Position numbers and translations under genes: made by a program. This document shows positions 1 to 9,348 of a DNA stretch of 64,000 bases, piece by piece. The notes beneath the pieces are model-generated. The model saw only the letters and a list, made by a program, of their open reading frames with translations. It was not told where the DNA came from and did no database searches. How positions within the stretch are numbered: the stretch's first letter is position 1; the number at the start of each line of letters is the position of its first letter. This DNA is from GCA-2697345 sp045565015 (lineage in GTDB: Bacteria; Pseudomonadota; Alphaproteobacteria; Rhodobacterales; Rhodobacteraceae): assembly GCA_045565015.1 (NCBI GenBank), contig JBJLGD010000036.1:1-64000 (forward strand). The letters are read 5' to 3'.

Positions 1-110
1 CTCAATTTTATATTGTCTAAGTCCTTGATTACATCTCCCAGCTCTGTATCTAACCTAGCCAGTTTTTTTAGATTCTTAGTTAAAAGATTATTTTTGTTAG
101 TGTCATTCAA
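1..110 (-). CDS. Unidentified protein, N-terminal fragment cut by the window edge
   Basis: An open frame runs leftward off the window edge from a TTG codon (108-110) that overlaps the cobK stop. The 36 visible residues are rich in Lys, Leu, Asp and Asn (for example LKKLARLDTELGD), look helical, and show no motif I recognise. An in-frame TAA lies three codons upstream, so TTG is the first plausible start. The tight junction to cobK suggests co-transcription with the cobalamin genes, but this sequence does not resemble the start of CobJ, CobI or CobH. Low confidence. Confidence 0.35.
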   Translation of the reverse strand, partial: MNDTNKNNLLTKNLKKLARLDTELGDVIKDLDNIKL

Positions 111-834
111 ATTTACTTATCCAATCTAAACAGTCATTAATTGAGGATACTTTATTAAAATTTGAATAGTCTGGACGATTTAACATGATCACTGGAATAT
201 CCAATATACTGGCTGCCTTTAACTTAGACTCCGAAGCACTTCCCCCAGAATTTTTTACTACTAAAAAGTCTATATTTAATTTTTTAAATAACCTCAATTC
301 ATCTTCAACAGTAAAAGGCGGCCGTCCGATGATGAACGAGCCAGATTTAAGAGGAAACTTACCTTCATTCATATCAATTTTTCTACAAAATACGTGACAT
401 TCTTTTAACTTATGAAATTCTTCTAAAGAATGAGCTCCAGTAGCTAGAAAAACTCTTGAATAAGGTGTAATATTATCAATGATTTCACTATAACTGTTAA
501 CTATAAGCCAGTGCTCATTTACCTTTGGCCTCCACTTATCTCGTAAGAAAAGAATCGACGGAATGTTTTCTTCATTACAAACAACCTTTGTTCGAGTGCT
601 AATAGAAACTGCAAACGGATGAGTCGCATCAATTACAAGGTCCGGCTTTGTTTGCTTCAACCACACCCGAAATCCATTCTCACCACCAAATCCTCCCACT
701 CTTGTTTTGCAAGCGAGTTTGTTAGGGTTTCTGGTATTTCCGTTAAGGGAAGCTATCACTTCAAAGTTTTTTTTCACAAGATTAGAGGCTAACAGCCTTG
801 CCTCTTGAGTTCCTGCCAAAAGAAGAATTCTCAT
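103..834 (-). CDS. cobK: Precorrin-6A reductase (CobK/CbiJ)
   Basis: CobK/CbiJ reduces precorrin-6A (or the cobalt form) with NADPH during corrin ring synthesis in the cytoplasm. The 243-residue product has the usual family length. It shows the N-terminal nucleotide-binding start LLLAGTQEARLL (residues 4-15), the GGFGG segment (47-51) and the signature DATHPFA (69-75). A later IGRPPFTVEDE segment also fits the family. The ATG overlaps the stop of cbiD by ATGA, so the two are translationally coupled in one leftward operon. CbiD makes the substrate-side methylation just before this step. Confidence 0.93.
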   Translation of the reverse strand: MRILLLAGTQEARLLASNLVKKNFEVIASLNGNTRNPNKLACKTRVGGFGGENGFRVWLKQTKPDLVIDATHPFAVSISTRTKVVCNEENIPSILFLRDKWRPKVNEHWLIVNSYSEIIDNITPYSRVFLATGAHSLEEFHKLKECHVFCRKIDMNEGKFPLKSGSFIIGRPPFTVEDELRLFKKLNIDFLVVKNSGGSASESKLKAASILDIPVIMLNRPDYSNFNKVSSINDCLDWISKFE

Positions 835-1889
835 TTCTTTTCTTCAGCCAAGATTTTGCCACTACGATTTACTATTACGATACCACACTTCGTGGTTGGA
901 TGTTTTATGAGCTCTTTCAACCTAACAACAGCCATTTTAGCAATCAATTCAGCTAGACCATTTCCAGCAATTTCTAACGCATCAAGAGCAGTTTTAGCAT
1001 AGGATACGTCAGGCAGATCAGCTTTCTTACAAATATCTGCTAATGAATTAATGTTAACTTGTGAGCGTTTCGAGTGGAGATCAACAGCACCAAAGGCAAA
1101 TTTTGTTATTTTACCTATTCCACCACCGATAGTAATATAGGGTACAGGATGGGTATTTAAGTATTTAATCATACCACCTGCAAAATCACCCATATCTAAC
1201 ATCGCATAATCAGGGAGTTCGTAAAGTTCCTGAACAGCTTTTTCACTTGTTGACCCCGTGCAACCGGCAACATGATTAACCTTGGCCTCTCTCGCTACAT
1301 CGATACCTCGATGGATGGATGCGATCCAAGCCGCACAAGAAAATGGCCGGACTATACCCGTTGTCCCTAATATTGATAATCCATTAACTATACCTAATCT
1401 TGGATTCCACGTTTTTTTGGCAATTATTTCTCCATTTGGAATTGATAAAGTAATTTCTATATTAGGTTTTTTATCATAAATTTTTGATAACTCATAAACA
1501 ACATCACTCATCATCTCTCTTGGCTTCGGATTTATTGCTGGTTCACCAACTGCAACGGGCAAGCCTGCCATGGAAACAATCCCCACCCCATCTCCTGCCT
1601 TAAATAAGATGCCTGAGTCTGACTCTGAAACTCTCGCTACGACCGTACATCCATGGGTTACGTCTGGATCGTCTCCTGCATCTTTTTCAACACCAACTTC
1701 TGTCCAGTTATTACCTCTTTTAGGATTTAATAGGGAAAAGTTAGGAGATTCACCATTTGGTAAAATGATACCTATCGATTTAGGAAATTCTTCGCTCCAT
1801 AAAGCTATTAATGCTGCTTTGACAGCTGCTGTAGCGCAAGCACCCGTAGTCCATCCACGTCGTAATTTTATAGCTTTATCTTTTACCAT
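831..1889 (-). CDS. cbiD: Cobalt-precorrin-5B C1-methyltransferase (CbiD)
   Basis: CbiD methylates C1 of the corrin ring with S-adenosylmethionine during cobalamin synthesis. The diagnostic N-terminal motif LRRGWTTGACATAA is present, followed by GVEKDAGDDPDVT, GDGVGIV and GCTGSTSEKAVQ, with a glycine-rich GGGIGK segment late in the protein. I chose the ATG at 1889, nine residues before the motif. An in-frame ATG (1907) and a TTG (1925) also exist and give 6-12 extra residues without family support. None has a clear Shine-Dalgarno sequence. CbiD belongs to the anaerobic-type route, but many alphaproteobacteria use it in place of CobF. Confidence 0.93.
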   Translation of the reverse strand: MVKDKAIKLRRGWTTGACATAAVKAALIALWSEEFPKSIGIILPNGESPNFSLLNPKRGNNWTEVGVEKDAGDDPDVTHGCTVVARVSESDSGILFKAGDGVGIVSMAGLPVAVGEPAINPKPREMMSDVVYELSKIYDKKPNIEITLSIPNGEIIAKKTWNPRLGIVNGLSILGTTGIVRPFSCAAWIASIHRGIDVAREAKVNHVAGCTGSTSEKAVQELYELPDYAMLDMGDFAGGMIKYLNTHPVPYITIGGGIGKITKFAFGAVDLHSKRSQVNINSLADICKKADLPDVSYAKTALDALEIAGNGLAELIAKMAVVRLKELIKHPTTKCGIVIVNRSGKILAEEKK

Positions 1890-1984
1890 ATTTATTAGTA
1901 TAAACATTCCAGCATGCGACGCCAAGGAACTATATTCAGTCGCGGGTTATCTGTTTTTTTTCAGAGCATGGGCAATGTTAAATA

Positions 1985-2836
1985 ATGAGTATAATAGAAT
2001 TTAGTAATAAAGAGTTATGGCCGGAATTATTACCTGGTTGGGTCTGGCTCTGCGGCGCAGGACCCGGTGATCCTGGTCTTTTAACACTGCATGCCCTGAA
2101 TGGGCTAAAACAAGCAGACGTAGTCGTTTACGATGCCTTAGTTGATAAAAAAATATTAGAGTGGTCTCCACAGGCGAAACTTATTTACGCCGGGAAACGA
2201 GGAGGAAAACCTTCTATTAAACAAAGAGATATTTCTCTTCAGCTTATTGAGTTAGCGCGTAACAGAAAGAAAGTTGTAAGACTGAAGGGCGGAGATCCAT
2301 TTGTTTTTGGTCGTGGTGGCGAAGAAGCCCAAACTCTAGTTCAAAGTCAAATCCCTTTAAGAATTATACCAGGTATCTCTGCTGGAATTGGTGGATTAGC
2401 TTATGCGGGAATACCAGTGACGCATAGAGACGTAAATCAGTCCGTAACTTTTGTTACAGGTCATGATCAAAATGGAGAAACGCCATCAACAATTAACTGG
2501 GAAGCTATTTCAAATGGCTCTCAGGTAATTGTCATATACATGGGGATGCGACATATCAAAACTATATGCTCATCGCTGATAAATTGTGGAAGAGACCCGA
2601 CAGAACCAGTAGCAATTGTGACTAAGGCTACCCTGCCAAACCAATTTGTACTCGAAACTACTTTACAGCATTGCGTTGAGGACGTTGCAGCATCTGATAT
2701 AAAACCACCAGCGATTATTTGTATTGGAAAATCAGTTCTTATGAGACAAGTATTGGACTGGCAATCGCAGTTAGATGGAGAAAAACCGCGTAGCACAAAC
2801 CCCCTAAATATTAAGTTTCCTCCAGAGAGCGCTTAA
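1985..2836 (+). CDS. cobA: Uroporphyrinogen-III C-methyltransferase (SUMT)
   Basis: SUMT uses SAM to methylate uroporphyrinogen III at C2 and C7 to give precorrin-2, the entry to cobalamin and siroheme. The tetrapyrrole-methylase fold is clear: GAGPGDPGLLT (24-34), VVYDALV, YAGKRGG, RLKGGDPFVFGRGGEE near residue 100, GISAGIGG, and IPVTHRD. The gene is divergent from cbiD across a gap of under 100 bp that must hold both promoters. It sits three bases upstream of cobB. There is no CysG-type dehydrogenase/ferrochelatase domain, so this is the stand-alone form. No strong ribosome binding site precedes the ATG. Confidence 0.95.
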   Translation: MSIIEFSNKELWPELLPGWVWLCGAGPGDPGLLTLHALNGLKQADVVVYDALVDKKILEWSPQAKLIYAGKRGGKPSIKQRDISLQLIELARNRKKVVRLKGGDPFVFGRGGEEAQTLVQSQIPLRIIPGISAGIGGLAYAGIPVTHRDVNQSVTFVTGHDQNGETPSTINWEAISNGSQVIVIYMGMRHIKTICSSLINCGRDPTEPVAIVTKATLPNQFVLETTLQHCVEDVAASDIKPPAIICIGKSVLMRQVLDWQSQLDGEKPRSTNPLNIKFPPESA

Positions 2837-2839
2837 CTA

Positions 2840-4108
2840 ATGGGCAATGGGATATTAATTGCGTCGCCACATTCAGGGTCTGGTAAAACTGTTGTGACTT
2901 TAGGATTATTAAGAGCGCTTTCAAGAATAAATAATGTACGAGCTGCAAAATCAGGCCCAGATTATATAGATCCAAGATTTCATGAGGTTGCTTCCGGAAA
3001 CCAGTCGTTAAACTTAGACACCTGGGCGATGAGTGAGGATCGGATTAAAAATCTATCAAGTGGTAAAGGAACACTTATTGTTGAGGGTGCAATGGGCCTT
3101 TTTGATGGTGACTCATCTGGCAAATCAGGTTCAGCAGCTTCATTAGCTAAAATATTGGGTTTACAAGTTATCTTAATAATAGACTGCTCAAAAATGGCGC
3201 AATCTGTTGCAGCTATAGTAAAAGGTTTCGTTTCATATGATCCGAATGTTAAGTTTTTGGGTATCATCCTCAATAAAATTGGAAGCGACAAGCATTTAAA
3301 AATGATTAATGAGTCATTGTCAGACAAGTCTTTTCCACCTGTAATCGGTTTTCTAAAGCGTAGTAATAAATTTCATCTTCCCTCTCGTCACTTAGGGTTA
3401 ATACAAGCTACAGAAAAAAAAGACCTAAATGTTTGGTTAGATAAACTCGCCAATGAAATTGAGAATAGTGTGAAGTTAGATAAATTAAAAAATAATATTT
3501 CCATTAAAAACAGAAAGTTAAAACCCAAGTTCAAATCGCCTGGTAAAATAATTTCTATAGCAAAAGATAAAGCTTTTTCTTTTATTTATCCTCATTTAGT
3601 TCGTGATTGGGTGGCGCAAGGTTCGAAAATTAATTATTTTTCACCGCTCGCTGATGAAATTGTGCCAGAGAGTGACTTTATATTTCTGCCTGGAGGATAT
3701 CCGGAGCTATATGCCAAAAAACTAGCAGAAAATAGGCAGTTTTTAGACTCCGTTAGAGATGCCGCCAAAGATACTAAGGTATATGGAGAATGCGGTGGAT
3801 ATATGGCACTAGGAGAGTCTTTGGTTGATGGCGATGGTAATTCTCATAAAATGTTGAACTTATTAGACTTGGTAACAAGTATTGAAACACCTAAATTAAC
3901 GCTAGGTTATAGAAAATTAAGAGCTTTTCCTGGTTCGATAGAAGGTACTTTCAGGGGGCACGAGTTTCACTATGCAAGAACATTGAAAGCGAGCGGTAAA
4001 AAACTATTTACAAGTTCTGATGCTTCAGACAATAGTCTTGCAGATTTAGGATTAATAAGTGGGCGTGTAAGCGGATCATTCGCCCATATTATTGATTTTT
4101 GCGAATAA
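2840..4108 (+). CDS. cobB: Cobyrinate a,c-diamide synthase (CobB/CbiA)
   Basis: CobB/CbiA amidates the a and c side chains of (hydrogeno)byrinate using glutamine and ATP. The N-terminal dethiobiotin-synthetase-like domain has a P-loop SPHSGSGKT (residues 9-17) and the KSGPDYIDPRFH segment that recognises the corrin. The C-terminal class I glutamine amidotransferase domain has FLPGGYPELYA and the nucleophile in GECGGYMALGE (Cys about residue 317), followed by GHEFHY with the catalytic histidine. Length of 422 is normal. It starts three bases after the cobA stop, so the pair is an operon. Confidence 0.94.
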   Translation: MGNGILIASPHSGSGKTVVTLGLLRALSRINNVRAAKSGPDYIDPRFHEVASGNQSLNLDTWAMSEDRIKNLSSGKGTLIVEGAMGLFDGDSSGKSGSAASLAKILGLQVILIIDCSKMAQSVAAIVKGFVSYDPNVKFLGIILNKIGSDKHLKMINESLSDKSFPPVIGFLKRSNKFHLPSRHLGLIQATEKKDLNVWLDKLANEIENSVKLDKLKNNISIKNRKLKPKFKSPGKIISIAKDKAFSFIYPHLVRDWVAQGSKINYFSPLADEIVPESDFIFLPGGYPELYAKKLAENRQFLDSVRDAAKDTKVYGECGGYMALGESLVDGDGNSHKMLNLLDLVTSIETPKLTLGYRKLRAFPGSIEGTFRGHEFHYARTLKASGKKLFTSSDASDNSLADLGLISGRVSGSFAHIIDFCE

Positions 4109-4138
4109 ATTAACGCTAATAAAAGGTCGACGACAACT

Positions 4139-5374
4139 ATGTCTTCAGCAGAAAATTTTTTTAGAAATGATCCAAGAACCCGAAGAAACGTAATAGTACT
4201 TATTATTGCGCAAGCGACTTTAGGTTGTCAAATGCCGATGATGTTTGTTGTCGGTGGACTCGCCGGCAATATGCTCGCGACCAATCCTTGTCTAGCAACC
4301 TTACCAATTTCATTGATAGTGTTTGGTTCCATGATAACAGCTCCATGGTTAAGTGCTTTAATGCAAAAGCGTGGAAGACGAATAGGCCTTATGGTTGGAG
4401 CCGCAGGGGGAGCAATAGGAGCGTCCGTTGCAGCTTTAGGATTATTAAACAGCTCATTCGCATTATTACTGGTTGGGAGCCTTATTTCAGGGATTTATAT
4501 GTCTGCGCAGGGTTTTTATCGATTCACTGTGGCAGATAGTGCAAGTGATAGCAGCAGACCAAAAGCAATTTCCTACGTAATGGCGGGTGGGCTTTTATCA
4601 GCAATTTTTGGTCCACAACTAAATAACTTGCTCCAAAATTCTACCGCCATACAGTTTTTAGGATCTTATTTAGCAATAATAATCTTAAATATTTTTGGTG
4701 GCTTTATATTCCTCGCTCTAGACCTTCCAAAAGTAGTCCAGTCTCATGCCGACGAAATAAAAGAAAAAGTTCGCACTCGTCTTGAGATATTAAAAACTCC
4801 AAAAATAGTTGCGATTATGATATGTGGATTGGTTTCATACTCACTAATGAACCTTGTAATGACTTCTACTCCTCTAGCTGTAGTGGGATGCGGTTTCACT
4901 ACTACGCAAGCAAATAACGTTGTTTCTACTCACGTTTTAGCAATGTTTATCCCTTCTTTTTTTACAGGTCACTTAATCGCTCGCTTTGGTGCTGAAAAAA
5001 TTATTGCTACGGGTTTAATTATCCTTTCGTTTTCAGGTATAACAGCCTTTTTGGGTGTTGATCTTTTAAACTTTTTTGTAGCACTAGCTTTATTAGGAGT
5101 AGGTTGGAATTTTGGGTTCATTGGGGCTACCACTTTAATTTCATCCACTCATAACAAAAGTGAGCGTGGAGTAGTTCAAGGGACTAATGATCTAGTGATA
5201 TTTGGATCTGTTACAGTTGCGTCGTTAACTTCCGGTGGGTTAATGAATTGTTCAGGAGGATCCCCACAACAAGGCTGGTCAACAGTCAGTACGGCTATGG
5301 TTCCAATGTTATTACTCGCAGCTTTAGCCCTCGTTTGGTTAATTATTAATAAGAAAAAAGTAACTACAGCCTAA
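4139..5374 (+). CDS. Major facilitator superfamily transporter
   Basis: This 411-residue protein has about twelve hydrophobic segments and MFS-type features, including MQKRGRRIGLM in the loop after TM2-TM3 and GATTLISSTHNKSERG in the second half. It probably moves a small solute or drug across the inner membrane. It follows cobB by 30 bp, with AAAGG upstream of the ATG, so it may share the cob transcript and could be linked to corrinoid or precursor traffic. The substrate cannot be told from sequence. It ends 12 bp from the convergent phytoene-synthase-like gene. Confidence 0.85.
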   Translation: MSSAENFFRNDPRTRRNVIVLIIAQATLGCQMPMMFVVGGLAGNMLATNPCLATLPISLIVFGSMITAPWLSALMQKRGRRIGLMVGAAGGAIGASVAALGLLNSSFALLLVGSLISGIYMSAQGFYRFTVADSASDSSRPKAISYVMAGGLLSAIFGPQLNNLLQNSTAIQFLGSYLAIIILNIFGGFIFLALDLPKVVQSHADEIKEKVRTRLEILKTPKIVAIMICGLVSYSLMNLVMTSTPLAVVGCGFTTTQANNVVSTHVLAMFIPSFFTGHLIARFGAEKIIATGLIILSFSGITAFLGVDLLNFFVALALLGVGWNFGFIGATTLISSTHNKSERGVVQGTNDLVIFGSVTVASLTSGGLMNCSGGSPQQGWSTVSTAMVPMLLLAALALVWLIINKKKVTTA

Positions 5375-5386
5375 TATGATTCCTAG

Positions 5387-6151
5387 TTACAAACTTCTAA
5401 TAACGACTTTCCACAAAAAACTCCATTTACGGCTAAGTTCACCAAGTTTCAAACGGCCAGCACTTATCGATTTAGGTGACCTAATCGCTTTATTTAATAC
5501 TGTATTAGTTTGCCATGCCGAAAATAAGATTGGATACAAATATTTTTGCGAATTCAAAACTTTTTTTCCTAACTTATATTTTAACAATGCTTTTCTTGCC
5601 ATATTTTGTATATATTCATCATTATTTTCTAAGAATGGTTGTCTATTTTTGGAAAGTAGCCTCGGAGCAGCTAGTAGGAATGAGGAAACGCCTGCACCGT
5701 ATGCATAATCTCTGACGGGTTCTTCTAAGTTTCTATCAGCGCCCAACAACTGTGCACCTACCCAAAAAAGATTTCCATATGTTTTGTTTATATAATCATC
5801 TTCATCTGTCACTGACTGGAATTTAGACGAGTTTGTATCCCAGTATCTTGCATCTATCATTTCACTGATTAATTCAATTGGGATAGATGATATCTCAAAC
5901 ATATTCACTATTTTATTTATAAATTGATACGACTTAATTACCGAGTGGTCCGTTAGACTATCTTTCCACCACTTCAATCTAATTTGACAGATTAGAGGTT
6001 CACTTGAGATCCACGCTGCTTTTGAAATTTCATAGTTTAAAGCATAAAGGTAATGCAGTTTTTCTTGTTCATCGATTGATCCAATTAAAGAAGCTGCATA
6101 TCTTTCCGGTTCCAAAACTTTTAAGTTATCTTTAAAGTTTTTAATGTCCAA
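5387..6151 (-). CDS. Squalene/phytoene synthase-family protein, catalytic aspartates absent (NDUFAF6-like)
   Basis: The fold signature of the phytoene/squalene synthase family is present: ERYAASL, LYALNYEI, SEPLICQIRLKWWKDSL, and a later YGAGVSSFLLAAPRL helix. Both Asp-rich Mg-diphosphate motifs of the active enzymes are missing, since ALNYEI and the PRLLSKNRQ region replace DxxxD. This is the pattern of the non-enzymatic NDUFAF6 branch, known in mitochondria as a complex I assembly factor and common in alphaproteobacteria. The start is a TTG two bases after the cimA stop, so it is the last gene of a cysS-cimA operon. Its function here is inferred. Confidence 0.75.
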   Translation of the reverse strand: MDIKNFKDNLKVLEPERYAASLIGSIDEQEKLHYLYALNYEISKAAWISSEPLICQIRLKWWKDSLTDHSVIKSYQFINKIVNMFEISSIPIELISEMIDARYWDTNSSKFQSVTDEDDYINKTYGNLFWVGAQLLGADRNLEEPVRDYAYGAGVSSFLLAAPRLLSKNRQPFLENNDEYIQNMARKALLKYKLGKKVLNSQKYLYPILFSAWQTNTVLNKAIRSPKSISAGRLKLGELSRKWSFLWKVVIRSL

Positions 6152-6153
6152 AC

Positions 6154-7764
6154 CTAAGCTTTCTCTTTAATTAATTTCCAATTGATCGCATCTAGCAATG
6201 CCTCAAAAGACGCATCAACAATATTTGGAGACACTCCAACAGTGGACCATCTCCGGCCTGATTGATCCTCACAATCTATAATTACCCGTGTCACAGCCTC
6301 GGTCCCTCCACTAGTAATACGAACCTTAAAATCAACTAAGCGCATATCAGATATTAAGTCTTGGAAGGGTCCAAGATCTTTTGCTAAAGCTCTGGACAAT
6401 GCATTTATTGGGCCTCTATCAGATCCTGTTTCGTCCATAGACTCAGAAACAGATAATTTTTTTTCCTTACCTATTTTAACTACTACTACCGCTTCTGAGA
6501 CCGATACATAGTCCCCATTTTTGTTTTTTCGTCTCTCTACAGTTACCCTGTATCTTTTAACTTCAAAGAACGAAGGCATTTTATTAACCTCGTTGAGCGC
6601 TAAGAGTTCAAATGAGGCCTGAGCGGTATCATAGGAATAACCGCAATCTTCTTTCTCTTTTACCTTTTTTAGTATCGATGCGAGTGTTTCTTTGTCAAAA
6701 TCTTTTAGGCCGGCTTCCGCCAAACGTTTCTTTAAATTAGATTGCCCTGCCTGATTAGACATCGGTATAATACGTTCGTTCCCTACCAAATTTGGATTAA
6801 TATGTTCATAAGTCGATGGATCTTTAAGAATAGCACTTGCATGTAAACCCGCTTTATGAGCAAAGGCCGAACCTCCTACGTATGCAGAATGCTTATTGGA
6901 AACTCGATTTAATATATCATCAAAAAGACGGCTAATTTTAGTTACACTAGAAAGATTAACTTTACTCGCACTTAAATGATATTTACTTTTATAGGGTTCT
7001 TTAAGTAACAACGTTGGAATTATTGAAATCAAATTTGCATTACCACATCGCTCACCTAACCCATTTATAGTGCCTTGAACTTGCCGTGCTCCTGCATCAA
7101 TTGCCGCCAACGAATTAGAAACAGCATTTTCTGTATCATTGTGACAATGAATTCCAATATGTGATCCGGGTATACCGCTTTCTATTACTGCTCTCGTAAT
7201 TTTATAAACTTTTGATGGTAATGTACCACCATTGGTATCACACAAAACTAACCATCTCGCTCCAGCAGTATATGCCGAACGCAAACATTCAAGAGCGTAA
7301 TTTGGGTTTGCTTCGAACCCATCAAAAAAGTGCTCAGCATCAAAGATAGCCTCTCTACCACTTGAAATTAAACGTTCTATTGATTTTTTTATATTAACTA
7401 AATTATTTTCTAGACTTATTCCTAAAGCTTTTTCAACATGAAAGTCATGTGTTTTACCTACCAAGCATATAGTCGGTGTATTTGCATTAATCACTGCAGA
7501 TAATACATCATCGTTTTCAGCAGAAAAACCATCTCTTTTTGTCATTCCAAACGCTGTCAATGTAGCACTTGTTTTAGGCGAGGCAGAAAAAAAATCACTA
7601 TCTGTAGGATTAGCACCCGGCCAGCCGCCTTCAATATAATCCACCCCAAGTTCATCAATCAATCGCGAAATATTCAATTTGTCGTCTGTTGAAAATTGGA
7701 TACCATGTGTTTGCTGGCCGTCTCTTAGAGTTGTATCGTATATATATAACTTTTCTTTACTCAT
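6154..7764 (-). CDS. cimA: (R)-citramalate synthase
   Basis: CimA condenses pyruvate and acetyl-CoA to citramalate, giving a threonine-independent route to 2-oxobutyrate and isoleucine. The HMGL-like TIM barrel shows YDTTLRDGQQTHG (9-21), GGWPGANPTD in place of the isopropylmalate synthase motif, HCHNDTENAVSNS, and QVQGTINGLGERCGNANL. A C-terminal LeuA-type regulatory domain follows, with a conserved TSGGTEAVTRVI end. Length of 536 fits CimA rather than LeuA or HCS. The ATG overlaps the cysS stop by eight bases. It complements the ilvB-ilvH genes at 58-61 kb. Confidence 0.93.
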   Translation of the reverse strand: MSKEKLYIYDTTLRDGQQTHGIQFSTDDKLNISRLIDELGVDYIEGGWPGANPTDSDFFSASPKTSATLTAFGMTKRDGFSAENDDVLSAVINANTPTICLVGKTHDFHVEKALGISLENNLVNIKKSIERLISSGREAIFDAEHFFDGFEANPNYALECLRSAYTAGARWLVLCDTNGGTLPSKVYKITRAVIESGIPGSHIGIHCHNDTENAVSNSLAAIDAGARQVQGTINGLGERCGNANLISIIPTLLLKEPYKSKYHLSASKVNLSSVTKISRLFDDILNRVSNKHSAYVGGSAFAHKAGLHASAILKDPSTYEHINPNLVGNERIIPMSNQAGQSNLKKRLAEAGLKDFDKETLASILKKVKEKEDCGYSYDTAQASFELLALNEVNKMPSFFEVKRYRVTVERRKNKNGDYVSVSEAVVVVKIGKEKKLSVSESMDETGSDRGPINALSRALAKDLGPFQDLISDMRLVDFKVRITSGGTEAVTRVIIDCEDQSGRRWSTVGVSPNIVDASFEALLDAINWKLIKEKA

Positions 7765-9136
7765 CTAAAATTCCCTTTAATGCCAGAACGTCAAAGTTCT
7801 CCGTAGAAACTACTTTTATAGATTCTCGAGAAACTTGTACCTCTAAACCTGCCGCAACAACATCTTGTTTAAGTAAATCAAATTCTGTAAAACTATTTTC
7901 GAGAAATGCCTTATTCCGGCACTCGAGTAAAACATTAGATATTCTCTCAATCATGTGTTCACTATCTGTAGAACTGGACTTCTTCTCATCAACTAACATC
8001 AATAGTCCAATAAACTGAGCCGAAGCCAATAACTTAGCATAATCACCATCTCTTGAAAGCTTATGCAACCTTGAAATAGCTGCCACAGTATTCAAATCGT
8101 CAGAAAGTGCGTCAACTATATTAGGATCAACATCTCCAGGGGTTACATCGTTAGTTTGATTTCTCCACTTATTTAGTATTTTCTTCGCCTCATCAACCCT
8201 GGTCTTTGTCCAATCTAAGGGTTTTCTATAATGCGTATTCAGTAAAATAAACCTAATAACTTCTCCCGAAATATTTTCATCTAGAAGATCCTTGACCGTA
8301 TAAAAGTTACCTAAACTTTTAGACATTTTTTTTCCACCCACCTGTAGCATTTCATTGTGAAGCCAAAAGTTTGCAAAATGATCATTTGGGTTCGCGCATT
8401 GAGATTGAGCAATTTCATTTTCATGATGTGGGAACCTTAAATCACTACCGCCACAATGAATATCAAAGCTAGCACCAAGTAACTTCTTTGACATTGCCGA
8501 GCATTCAATATGCCAGCCAGGACGGCCTCTGCCCCATGGAGAGTCCCAACCAGGTAAATCATTTGTAGAAGGTTTCCATAAAATGAAATCTAAAGGATCT
8601 TCCTTAAGCTTAGAAATTTCTACACGGGAACCAGCTATCATATCATCCAATGACCTACCAGAAAGTGATCCATAATTTGGATAGGATCGAACACTAAAAT
8701 ACACGTGGCCTTCCTTACTGTAAGCATGACCTGTTTCAACTAGATCACTAATCATCTCTATCATTTCATCAATATACTCGGTCGCTCTAGGCATCGAGTT
8801 TGGCAGTAAAGAGTTTAACTCTGTCATATCTTCTAAAAACCATTCGATAGTTTCTTCAGTTATTTTTTTTATATCTACCTGTAGTGATTTTGCTCGATCA
8901 TTTATTTTGTCATCAATATCCGTAAAATTTCGAACATAATCTACATGTTGAAAACCAAAGATTTTAATTAATAAACGATATAGTATATCAAAAATTACTA
9001 CTGGTCGTGCATTACCTAAATGAGCCCGATCATAAACTGTCGGACCACAGACATACATTCTAACATTTTTTTCGTCTAATGCGTAAAAGGTCTCTTTTTT
9101 CCGAGTTTTTGAATTATATAAGGTTATTTTTGACAT
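7757..9136 (-). CDS. cysS: Cysteinyl-tRNA synthetase
   Basis: CysS charges tRNA-Cys. The class I signatures are clear: MYVCGPTVYDRAHLGNARP carries the HIGH equivalent (HLGN) and a zinc-ligand Cys. Further Zn ligands are in the GWHIECSAMS and DIHCGGSDLRFPHHENE segments, and the KMSKS loop is in GGKKMSKSLGNF. Length of 459 is normal. It is the first gene of the leftward cysS-cimA-phytoene-synthase-like operon. The 212 bp upstream separate it from a divergent aminotransferase and hold no gene that I can see. Confidence 0.97.
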   Translation of the reverse strand: MSKITLYNSKTRKKETFYALDEKNVRMYVCGPTVYDRAHLGNARPVVIFDILYRLLIKIFGFQHVDYVRNFTDIDDKINDRAKSLQVDIKKITEETIEWFLEDMTELNSLLPNSMPRATEYIDEMIEMISDLVETGHAYSKEGHVYFSVRSYPNYGSLSGRSLDDMIAGSRVEISKLKEDPLDFILWKPSTNDLPGWDSPWGRGRPGWHIECSAMSKKLLGASFDIHCGGSDLRFPHHENEIAQSQCANPNDHFANFWLHNEMLQVGGKKMSKSLGNFYTVKDLLDENISGEVIRFILLNTHYRKPLDWTKTRVDEAKKILNKWRNQTNDVTPGDVDPNIVDALSDDLNTVAAISRLHKLSRDGDYAKLLASAQFIGLLMLVDEKKSSSTDSEHMIERISNVLLECRNKAFLENSFTEFDLLKQDVVAAGLEVQVSRESIKVVSTENFDVLALKGILDE

Positions 9137-9348
9137 ATTTTATTAACGCCCAGGAAGCTCTAAACTCATTTAGATATAATTGAAAAGACTTCTTACATCA
9201 ATTTCATTAAAATTAAACTACTTTTATAAATCTTTATACTTATGACGAAACGTAAATATAAAAATTATTAGAAACGATATTGAATCCTTGCTATTTTACT
9301 GATTGATAGGTTCCAAGGTTTTATCCGTTAGATTTTAAGTTGAGCACA

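Noticed and set aside
1926..1984. A cobalamin riboswitch between the divergent cbiD and cobA
   Set aside because: The gap is under 100 bp, too short for the element, and no B12-box-like sequence is seen.
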